DNA of 64,000 nt from Paramyrothecium sp. XJ0827 (lineage: Eukaryota; Ascomycota; Sordariomycetes; Hypocreales; Stachybotryaceae). Numbering within the stretch: the stretch's first letter is position 1; every line of letters begins with the position of its first letter. The stretch is taken from contig JAJFPB010000004.1 of the NCBI GenBank assembly GCA_020881915.1, positions 3,348,001-3,412,000 on the forward strand, read 5' to 3'. Under the pieces are notes generated by a model, which was not told the DNA's origin, searched no databases, and saw only the letters and a program-made list of their open reading frames with translations. Made by a program: the position numbers and the translations under genes. Shown here one piece after another: positions 34,954 through 44,838 of the stretch.

Positions 34954-36162
34954 GTATTCTGAGGGGGTTGTTTCGGGTTTGGCGCACATACCATGATGAA
35001 AAGATTGGCACAGTTAGAGCTTCACCATACGAATGAAATGTCGAAACATGACATCGTTAACAGTCTCCGACATGATGTGTTGGTCAGCGTTTGTACGAGC
35101 GTAAGAACATAATTTTCTCCTGGAACTCAAATCTAGTTGTCCTTGGAAATTGGGTTCCTCTTGACACCCTTGCTATTGTGTCGTGGCAAGACGCTCTCGT
35201 GTTCTAGATCAGCGACCGGGAGAAGCCCACGTCTCAATGCACTGTGGGACCTACAACGAAGAGGCCCCTGTTTCATTATATGCAATTAGCCCCAGATCAG
35301 CATTGACAGTCTTGTCACTTATGGCAAAAACATATAGATATATTGCATTAGAAGAGATAGCCTAGGCGCTGAAGGCACAATCTATACTTCACATGTCGAG
35401 GGCATCCGCACCACGGAAAGGCCTTCTGACCAGAAACATGTAGCTTGACCCCTCGGCCATGCTGCAACCTATGTTAAAGCTACGCATTCAAACTCATTGG
35501 TGGCCATATGGCCAGAAGAGGTGTGAGCGTCTACAACATGGAACATCCGACATATAATGGGGCACGGGTGTGGAACGTCGAAGCACGGTTCCGTCTGCCT
35601 AACCAATAAAGCAGTTATAGCGGGTACAAGTCTGAACTATGACCTAGTATTCCCTTGTCGCTCAATACTGAAATCCTAATGCCTGGACACCCAATTCACA
35701 TTCAGAATACAGTCTAAGTAGGGCCACCCAAGATGTCCCTGGCCTACATAGCCGAGAGAGAGGAATATGTAAACCCGAGCATTGAGGATATATTCCTCTT
35801 CACTGTCGCCAACCCTGCACCGCCCGGTATTGATTGAGAAAACGGTTACTTTTCGAGTGGCCATGCCTAGACTCCTCTGTTTAATAATAATAGCGATGAC
35901 CACCAATGCTGCTTTGAAGTCAGTCTCAAGAGATGCATTATATCTCATCCCATCCACGTTATCCTTCCCGCTCTCCGGTTTGAGTATGCTCCTTGTGCGG
36001 GGACCTGTTTCAGGTAGCAGCCGAACAAGGAGCATGTTGAGGAAAAAAAACAGAAAACTTAAGAAAGCGAATGGTACAGGGTATAATAGCACCACTTCCC
36101 CCCCCCCCCGGAGAAGAATCTGGGTAGCGCAATAGACGTAATCAGATTCCCGGCCCGGTACC
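34954..36162. other. Convergent spacer SRP14 / GBP2-like
   Basis: A 1.2-kb tail-to-tail spacer. Near the GBP2-like stop it holds a 12-base C run (36098-36109, poly-G on the mRNA strand) and the hairpin at 35986-36035. The left part shows nothing I can name. Confidence 0.6.
35986..36035 (-). other. 50-nt nested hairpin in the GBP2-like 3' UTR
   Basis: Perfect 11-bp outer arms, ATGCTCCTTGT (35986-35996) and ACAAGGAGCAT (36025-36035), enclose a 28-base loop. Within that loop a second 5-bp stem occurs (ACCTG 36003-36007, CAGGT 36011-36015). It starts 127 bases after the stop codon of the minus-strand gene. Confidence 0.6.
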
Positions 36163-38545
36163 CTACATGATCTGGTCCTGAGTCAAGCCACCATGAGGGT
36201 CTGTATCCATGGTGTCCGCGCCAGCCTGGTTCAGGTACTTGACGAAGCTGAGATTCAGCGGCCGTCCGCCGTACTGGTAACCCTGGAACTTGGCAATGGC
36301 CGTCTCGGCGGTTTCAGCAGAATCGAAGCGAACGACGCCAGTGCCCCGAGAGCGGCCGCTTGGCTCATACTGGATCTCAGCTTGCTCAACCTTGCCGATG
36401 GTGGTGAAGAGTTCGATCAGATCGTCGTTGCTGGTCGACCAAGGAAGCTGCCAAACTGTTAGCCCAAGAGAACTCGAAGTATCGGTTGACCTAAGCATCT
36501 TACGTTTCGGACATAGATGATCTCACCCCTTTCCGTGCCAGAAGTGGCATTATCGGTGAAAGGGTTGGGCGGGATATTTCCGGCCGGAGGAGCGTCGAAG
36601 TTACCGCCAGAGGGGGCACCGCCGAAGCCACCCCGACCTCCAAAGCCGAAGCCGCCACGACCGCCGCCGAAGCCGCCACGACCTCCGAAGCCTCCTCCTC
36701 CACCTCCTCCTCCAAAGCCTCCACGCATGCCTCCTCCGTACCCACCGCGTCCGCCGAAGCCCATGCCCGGGCCCCCAGCGTAACGGTCTTCACGGACCTC
36801 TAGCATGCGTCCCTGCCAGTCGTAGCCATTGAATTGCTGAATGGCGTTGCGAGCATCGTCGGGGTTCTCGAATACCACAATGCCCGAACCTTTAGGACGT
36901 CCGTCAGGACCAACATGCACATCCGCGCGAATCACGTTGCCGGCTCGAGCTGCGATATTCGTCAGTCCGTGTGTACAACACCACAAGTGCTCGCATGACC
37001 TACCTGCCTGCCTGAACAGGTCCTTGAGGTCTTGCCAGCCTACGTTATAGGGCAGCTAGGTTGAAGTTAATAAATGATCCTAGGAGAGGGGTAGGTGGTA
37101 AAGAGCGAGGGAAGCACAAACGTTGGCGACGTAGAGCTGGCGGCCGGCGCCGGCGCCGGCGCCTCCTGGAGCGCCTCCGCCTGGAACGCCGCCGTATCCG
37201 GGGTTGAAGCCGCCGCCCACACTTCCAGCGAAGCCACCACCGCGATTACCGCCAGTGGCGCCAATGAAGCGAGGTTCGGCCTCTCGATCCTATTGTGGTG
37301 TCAAAATGTGCAATTACTTCCGCCGAAATCGAATGCCACAAACCTCTCGAACGTAGACAAGTCGGCCCATGAGGTTCTGGTTGCTAAGCTGGGCGACAGC
37401 CTGTTGGGCTTGCTCCCTCGTCGCATATTCCACAATTCTAGCGGTTGCAGTCGTCAGTCTCAATTCGCAGAAAAAGGAGAGGATTGAACAGAACTTACCC
37501 GCATCCCTACAATCACCCGAGGACATAGTCCCGACCCGTCAACCCAGCCGTCCATCAAACCGAAAAGGGATAGAAAGCCACAAAAGAAAACCAGCCGGAA
37601 GCAAAAAGACTACGCGATGAAGCCCACCTTCGACATTCCGTTTGGAAGCAATAGCACGTCGGCAAAGAGAACCTCGCCAGCTAAAAGAACCGATCGTCAG
37701 CTCCCGGAAACGATTCCCCCTCCGCTTCTTTCAATCCTCACCCTGTCTCATAAAATCTTTGAGGTGGTGCCATTTGACGTCATACGAGAGATTGCCCACA
37801 TAGACTCGGCGGTCCTGCTGGGAAGTTTCGCGAATGCTGCTCATCATCTGCTCTCGAGCCGCGGCTCGTTCTTCGTATGATCGTTGCGGTGCCTGGCCAC
37901 TGAATCCCGCACTCGGACCTCCACCGGGTGCGCTAGTTCCAGTCATGGGAGAACGCTCACGACGGCGGTAATCCTCCCGGCTGTTAGATCTACTGCGGGG
38001 CGAGTAGGATCTTCGACGAGTTTGGCGACCAGGACTTCTAGAGCGCCGACGAGGTGATCGAGACCTCTCGCGCTGAGCGTGTGTTAGCTGGCAAGATACC
38101 AAGGTATTATATGGTGTTGGATCCTTGTCTGTATAGACGACGGGTAGGAGATGGTGCAAGTGCCTCCAGGAGGTGCGAGTTCGAAATGCGCCACCTGGTT
38201 CTCGGCAGCCCCATCTTCACGGCCAGCCCACCGCAGCTAGGCAAGCAATGCTGGCCGTGATGACCCCGGTTTCACAGGGGCGACTCCATTTGCCATTGTG
38301 AGTGACGATAAATGGTATAAATAGCTTGCAGTGTGATCCAGCCTCCGAGCCTCAGCGAAACATCTAGCTTCGATGGAAAGCACTTTGACGCTTGCGCTTG
38401 CGCGAGTTGTTCCACCTCATGATGCTTTCCAGACCGAGGCCGACGAGAGGTACGGCGAACACGGAGGATAGGCATGGTGTAAAGGCACAGGTGCAGGGCG
38501 TATGGTAGACTTACTGGTCGATAGTTGTCACCGGAATCGGCTGAG
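36163..38545 (-). CDS. GBP2: GBP2/HRB1-like SR-type mRNA-binding protein, three RRMs
   Basis: Shuttling SR-like protein that loads on nuclear mRNA with TREX in yeast. Supported exons are 38545-38515, 38072-37742, 37680-37628, an 8-nt exon 37506-37499, 37437-37344, 37289-37122, 37055-37004, 36949-36504 and 36447-36163. An Arg/Ser-rich N-terminus (RERSRSPRRRSRSPGR) is followed by RRM1 (RVYVGNLSYDVKW, GCGIVEYATREQAQQAV), a Gly-rich linker and RRM2 (QLYVANLPYNVGW, GSGIVVFENPDDARNAI). An RGG-type Gly/Phe stretch follows, then RRM3 (IIYVRNLPWSTSNDDL, GTGVVRFDSAETAETAI). The start codon is not settled: a 17-nt first exon at 39089-39073 would join in frame and give 494 residues in all. The gene is followed by a hairpin-bearing 3' UTR. 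Confidence 0.85.
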
Positions 38546-41500
38546 CTAAGGTTAGAACGATGAAATCCAAAGATGAGGATGAGCAAGAGAAAAGGGCCGG
38601 AGAGGACGTGGGACAGGTAGGGTAGTTGAAATAGCAGCGGCGTGGCCAGAGGGTAATGGAGGGGTGCAGAGACGACAAGAATGCAGGCAGGGTGGACCTC
38701 GGGCGGGAGACATGCAGGTAAGGGGGGGTCTTCTTTGATAATGCAGTATATGGGGAGCGGCGACGGAGGAAGAAGGGGGTTTGGGGAGAGGTAGCGGCTG
38801 TGGAATGGTGCAGTGAGTTACATGCAACTGGTATCACGTTGGCCCAGAGTGGCCTCGGTGGGATAAGGCTAGGATAGGTTGAAGAAGGCAAGAGGGGAGA
38901 GAGTCCCGCAGGATCATGCGTCCGGCAGAGCCAAAGAACGAAAGAAGGACGGGGGATGAACAGGCGCTTGCGAGGCCAAGCGATGCGCAGGCGATGCGAC
39001 GGGGAGGACGCGCAGGAAAAGAGGAAGAGGCAGTTAGGCTGAGGTTAGATGGGAATGGGCATGGTGATGTACCGTCGAGGTAGCCGCATACAAGGTGGGT
39101 AGGGAGGCAGCGGCGAAAGCTAGGTAGGTAGAGACGGAGGTAGAGGGAAAGCGAAGGCACCGGGGAAGAAGGAGAGAGGCAAGGAGACATACCCATGATG
39201 AGATGGACTGTGCGCGTGATAAAGGACAGACAGACCCTCAAGCTCGTTGCGCAGGTGAAGGTGTCTCAATGGACGGATGGTTGGATGAGATGGATTGGGA
39301 TAGGAGTGTGTAGCTCAAGCCAGGTAAGGTCGCGAAAAGTAGGGGCGCGACGACGGGCGCGATTGAATCTGGGTGAAAAGCTGGATGAGTAACGGAGCTA
39401 GTAGTCAAGCCGAGGGACGGATCTCGCATACAGCGCAGGCGCGGCGCGAGCTTGGGGCTTGCTGCAGCACGACTAACTCGGGAGGTGGGTTAGCTGGCAA
39501 GGCAATGTAATGTAAGGTATCTGTATGGTAAGGTAAGGTAAGGTAAGGTCGGGTCAGGTAAGGTAAGGTCGGGTCTGGTCCGGGTGTCTGGTCAGTACGT
39601 GATGGAGGAGGTAGATTCGAAGGACAGACAGGCAAGCAAAAACTGGTGCAGCGAGTGACGGGGAGGGAGTCCGACGGACGGGGTGACGCAGCAACCCTCC
39701 GAAAAGGTACCTGGGACAGGGTAGCCAGGCTGGCGCGTGCCAAAGTACTGGCTGTAGGGTCCAGGGAGTGTAGTGCCGAGCCGTGTGCCTGATTGTGAGG
39801 TCACGTAATGTCACGCCGGAACCAAGGCAGGTTTTGGGACCAGTCAGAGTCCAGGCAGGGAAGAAATATGCAAAAGGGGAAAAAGAAAAGTCGCGCGTAA
39901 AAGAGTGGGAGACCAGGCGACGAATCAGCGACCAGGACGGGGGAGGGAACGGACAGCCACGGCAAGGTAATGTAGGGTGCTGTATCAATTTCTTACGGGG
40001 GGGTGTTGTGGGCAGCCTGTAATCAGTAGGTCAGAGTTACGTTTACCTATTCTTCAGGTACCTCCCGTACCTGCCAGACCACCAGGTACAGGTAGTCTGT
40101 CTCCTGTATACCTGACTTCTCGAGGATCGTCACCCAGCGCCAGTGCCTCGGTTAGCGCTAACGGGTACCATCATCCTAGCAATCACAGCCTGAAGCTTAC
40201 ACGTCCTCTGCACTGCGCCATACGGCATGCCTTCGTTCGGGAAATGCGCGTTCGCCCACCGTGGGCTAAGGTACCTCAGCTGACCGTACTTGCCCTACCC
40301 TTTGCATTGCGAGGCATCTCGCCATTGTGTTTCCACAGACTCGCCGCTCGGGAGATTTCATCGTCTTAAAACATTGACTAACACGGACTGCTTCTACGAC
40401 AAGCTTCGCACACACAGACAACAAAAGTGGCCCGCATTTGTTTGGGAACGGCTGGTGGGGTGCTGCAACCCATCTGCGAACAGGGTAAACTACCCTTGTA
40501 CGCTATGCGGACACAATGCTACAAGAGCTGCAGTGTGCGGTGTGTGGGAAGTTTTGCCTGCAGACAATCACTGATGCCATGCAAGCTACCTTCTTGGGGT
40601 GAGCAGTTGCGGTATCCCCAGCAAACATCGTGGCTAGTTCGATCTGGCATGGTGGCCGTTACGAGAACGAGTAGCTACCGCATTGGCTAACAACAAAGCT
40701 GCACCACTCCGCCCAAGCACAAGACATATGCGAGGGGTTGAAGACCCCCGGGGCCTGGTTCCAGGACGTTAGGCCGGCACACAATTACTGAAAATGCCCT
40801 GCTGTTGCATGTTGTTATGGAGCAGACTCTGAGCAGAAGCATCGTTCGGCTTGACAAAGACAAACGAAGACAAGTCAATACTTTGTGCGTGTCTCTGGCT
40901 TGGCAATTGCACCAGCTAGCCGCCTTATGGACTTTGGGAGCGGCCAGTATGCGCAGGATCATGGTAGCGACCAGCGTCTAGTGAGACGAGGCTGCGTTGG
41001 ATCAAAACTCGGCATTGACTCTGCAAAAATGTTTGATGAGGTTATGGCGTTTTGGGCGCCTATGTTGCTTGTGGCATAGATCCCTGTCAGCGACCAGTGA
41101 GAGCCATTCGTTTCCCGGCCTTTCTTTTCTTTTCCCTCTTCAGTCCAGTCCCAATTATCGATCTATGCGAATGGCACGCTCGGTGCCGAACCCAGTTTTC
41201 AAACCACAAACTCAGCTGTGGATGTTCCGTTCGCAAACACGCCAAACAACTGCATATTCATGGATGTTTTACACGATCCGCCAGCGTCGCTGCGCAGCCA
41301 GAGGACTGTTACAGTTGCACCGAAAGGAATCCTTGCCATGGTCCTAACGGCACACTCAGCGCCGTCCACTCTGTTAGCGAGCCTAGGAACAACCTCCGGC
41401 TTTAGCCTCCTGGCGGCATCAACCCTGACACTGGACCCGATGTTGTTACCAGCGCCCCGCGTCCATCTGACAGGGATTTGCGACCGGGCTTTGCCAAGGT

Positions 41501-43684
41501 GCAGTAGCTAGCGGCAGGCATATTCACAGCGCCGCGATCCACAACGCCAAGGTCTAGCCGCCAGCATCCTACAGGGCTTCTCTGGCTATGAGAAGCATGT
41601 AAGGGCACAGGGCATCGAACGGAAGAATGTCTGCGGTAGCAGAGTTTTCATTCGGAATTGGGAGCAATAGCGTTTCCAATGTGCTCACTCAAAGACTCGT
41701 ATTCCATTCGCCAATGTATCTCCACTTCAGCATAAGTAGAGCCAAGATCGATGTCCTCCGAGCCCATGGGTGGCACACGGCCACTAAAGGCACCTTGAGA
41801 GGTCGCGCTTGGGAACAACTGCCTCCACTACCCTCGATAACTGTGGTGCCTGTAAGCATCTGCGGAACATTCATGGTTGAGTGAAACAGGGCTGCTTATT
41901 TCCCAACAATCGTCCATGACTTTTCACCATCGAACACCTGCTCCGGGATCCGATGCTTAAAGGCGTTCCGAATGTCCCCGCCAGTTTGATCTCATTGCAG
42001 CGATATCCCAGCACATCGTATCGCAGAGGGAGAGAGAGAGAGAGACGTTTCATGATAGGCTTTTGCTTCGATCAACCTGGTCCCAATCGAGGCGGTGGGG
42101 GGTGGTCAATAAAGCTGCCCCCGATGAGACTCTCGCCCAGGACGCACGCCCCGAACTCAAGGTTTGGTGGATGATCCATGAAAAGCTAACGGATAAGGGT
42201 CATTGCGGGGCCAGTTGGTGGGAGATGCAGACAAATCTCGGGCGTTAGTAGCGCAGGCACTTTGGCCAAACCCCAGCATGCCTATTCTCCTGCCGATGCC
42301 GCTGCCCCAAGGTCGTGACGGGAGCATTTGATATGACTACCCGTAACATGTGTCCCTCGTCGCCTCAACGGCACCTTTGATTCTTCTGCTGCCTGAGCTC
42401 AGAAACATACCGACGCAGTCAGCCACAAGAAAGCTTGGCGCAGCATAGTCGGGCTTGTGTTTTGACAGCAGCAAGGTCTTGGATACAGTCATAGCTCGGT
42501 TCGTCATCCTTGGGAAGCACTCATGTCTTCCGCATAAGTCGCATACTCTCAAGACAGGGTATCCCAACAACGAAGCGGCTGCGCACTGCTACTTTCATGG
42601 TGTATAGGGGTGGACACATGGGGCGCCCGCCAGGGAAGGAGACAGACATGCTTGACTGGGAATTCCGCTGCTCACCTCGCGCGGCAGACTATTACGGTAC
42701 GGTACAATGTCATCCACTGCTGGTCGCACGGCATGAAGCGGCCCTCACACCGAGCAGACTGCTTGGGCCAATCATATCCGCCGTCACGGCGACCTACTGC
42801 ATAAAGCGTAGCATCCCACAGGTTCATCCGGAGCCCCGGCCATCCCAGACCGGTGAGAAAGAGACGCGAGTGGTCCACCAAGTTGCACCAAATGCTATGG
42901 CGGATGCCGCAGCCATGGCGCAGAAGCAGCACGGGTGGGCCAGTGCGTGCTGTATTGGTTTGTGTTTACACCAGAACTTTTGTGGGGCTGGTCATCACTG
43001 CGTTCTTTGTGACAATGCCGGCTCTTCTGTGTGTCAAGCATGAATATGCGTATCGTGTGGCCACCGGACGGCATCCGGAAACCCTCCGCGCCGTCGATCC
43101 TGTTCCCAAATAGGTATACATTCCCATTGCTGCCGAGCTCATCCCCTTGCATTAAAGAGCTTTAGTGTTGACGAAGGCGAGGCAGCCTGCACGCTACAGT
43201 GCTTTGCGGAGTACCTGTGCATCCAAATCATATCGAGTTAATCAATGAATATGCGCATATATGTGTGCCTCCCCGCCGCGTCCGACGACCGGCCTGATCA
43301 ACCAAGGAGTGAACAAACCAGTATTGGGATCATTACGGATCGTCCTGCAGAAGCAATTCGATATTGGCTGCCAGTATGATCTCCAACCCCGGAATCTTGT
43401 GTGTCGTGACGTGTTGTAGAGCGAGGCTGTGATGTCCGACACGTCCCTCTTTCCACACCAAGCTAGCATAATTTATCAGTCGATCTCTACTTTGCTGCGC
43501 TTACAGGGAAGTAAAGAAGCCACTGAGGACTTCGGCCGCACTAACCTCGAAAAGAATGGCAGTGGTATAGTTGATGATATTGTAATATCGGTCATTTGGA
43601 TGGACGAGCATCATCCTTAGCAAGTATAGGGTAGGGAGCACTAGGTAAGGTATTTCGGCTTGCCATGCCTCCGCGAAAAATCGT
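38546..43684. other. Gene-poor region, GBP2-like leader to COQ9 promoter
   Basis: Over 5 kb without a recognisable gene. From 38580 to about 39350 the plus strand is G/A-rich, so the minus strand is C/T-rich as expected for a long leader or promoter of the GBP2-like gene; a candidate 17-nt first exon lies at 39073-39089. Then comes a pentamer array near 39500, and about 3.5 kb of unremarkable sequence with scattered short frames, including one of 149 codons from ATG 42597 that I do not accept. A (GA)n run lies at about 42028-42043. I see no transposase, reverse transcriptase or terminal repeats. Confidence 0.5.
39497..39590. repeat. (GGTAA)n / GGTCGGGT pentamer array
   Basis: The densest island of the window's pentamer motif: a run of four GGTAA units, then GGTCGGGTC spacers alternating with further GGTAA units. 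It lies upstream of the GBP2-like gene and away from any coding region. Confidence 0.8.
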
Positions 43685-43702
43685 TATCGGCCGATATCGA
43701 TA
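43685..43702. promoter_or_regulatory. Overlapping GATA palindromes, COQ9 promoter
   Basis: TATCGGCCGATA (43685-43696) overlaps TATCGATA (43695-43702); both are perfect palindromes, and together they make four GATA cores in 18 bp. The site lies 93 bp before the COQ9 start codon. GATA-factor binding is inference. Confidence 0.45.
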
Positions 43703-43795
43703 AATTTCGAGCTTCACATGCAACATTGGCAGCGGCATCACTACAACGTTATATCTCGGTCCCGCCTTGTCCAATTCGCCAGGCAGAAGACCAAC

Positions 43796-44621
43796 ATGGC
43801 CTCGTCATCAAGCCATGTCGCCCGCGCGACTGCGTCTGCGTCTCGCTTGTCTCGATTTCCATCAAAGTTGGCCGCCCGCCCATTCCACTCCTACGGACAC
43901 CCGCCGCCTCCGGGTCCTTTCAACAATGTCGAGGAAGCCATCCTGTCTGCCGCCTACAAGCACGTACCAGAGCACGGATTCTCCCAGAAGGCGTTGGGAC
44001 TGGGTGCCCGCGACGCAGGCTACCTCGACATCAGCCCCAGTGTTCTCGCAGACGGCCCCTTCAGTCTCATCCGATACCACCTCTTCGCGCAGCGGACTGC
44101 ACTGGCAGCACGAAGCCGCCAGCTCTTCTCCGAGGAAGTGAGCCACAACGGTGCTGGGGCGAGGGTGGAGGCACTGACGTGGGCGCGATTGATGGGCAAC
44201 AAGGATATCATTCACAGGTGGCAGGAGGTACGTCCGACGGCCGTACAAATCACGACTGTCGTTCTTGGTGGCTAATGCGAAATTACAGGCCCTGGCTATT
44301 ATGGCCCAGCCCAGCAACGTTCCGGCATCCTTGAAGGAACTGGCCATGCTTTCCGACGAGATTTGGTTCCTGTCTGGCGATACATCCGTTGACCCGTCCT
44401 GGTACACCAAGCGAGCGAGTCTTTCGATGATTTATAGCACCAGCGAGTTGTTCATGACCAACGATAAATCCCCGGATTTCGCTGAGACGAATAAGTTCCT
44501 GCGTCGCAGGCTGGAAGAGGTCAAGTCTGCTGGAAGCGTAGCCGGCTCCATCGGCCAATGGGTTGGCTTCACCATGAGCGCTGGGGTCAATGTCTTGAGG
44601 AGTAAAGGCGTACGAGTGTAA
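43796..44621 (+). CDS. COQ9: Ubiquinone biosynthesis protein COQ9, mitochondrial
   Basis: Lipid-binding protein of the coenzyme Q synthome that presents intermediates to Coq7 on the matrix face of the inner membrane. Exons 43796-44227 and 44289-44621 give 254 residues. The first 40 residues are Ser/Arg/Ala-rich without acidic residues, as in a matrix presequence, and end near RPFHSYGH. The family core follows: ILSAAYKHVPEHGFSQKAL, then GARDAGYLDIS and, after the intron, ELAMLSDEIWFLSGDTSVD and WYTKRASLSMIYSTSELFM. The last of these contains the lipid-pocket helix region. A C-terminal amphipathic helix (SIGQWVGFTMSAGVNVL) follows. The gene is complete and convergent with SMC6, whose stop is 217 bp away. 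Confidence 0.95.
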
Positions 44622-44838
44622 TGGCAATTCCATTAGTGTTTGAATATGTACGAGTAGTGTATCAGCGCAGCATCTTTAAAGCCAAATAGACCGAATCCAC
44701 CAGGAGAGCATTTCGCATTCATGCCCGTCACATAAGCCCATCCCCTCGTGTCCCATGAACGCCGTGCGACAACCAAGCTGAACGCCCCAGGGTATATTGT
44801 TGGTACCAAAGTCAGCACAAAACCCACGCAAATGCCCT

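Noticed and set aside
36098..36109. C12 homopolymer considered as an assembly artefact
   Set aside because: Short enough to be real, in noncoding DNA, and adjacent reading frames are unaffected; noted only as context for the 3' UTR hairpin.
36517..36783. Plus-strand Pro-rich frame opposite the GBP2-like gene
   Set aside because: It is the complement of the Gly/Arg-rich exon; the codon bias of the sense strand creates the antisense opening.
38511..39241. Several minus-strand Ser/Pro/Leu-rich frames in the GBP2-like leader
   Set aside because: They reflect C/T skew in three frames at once and contain no conserved motif.
42597..43043. 149-codon plus-strand frame in the gene-poor region
   Set aside because: No recognisable domain, no pyrimidine leader or splice context; composition resembles surrounding noncoding DNA.
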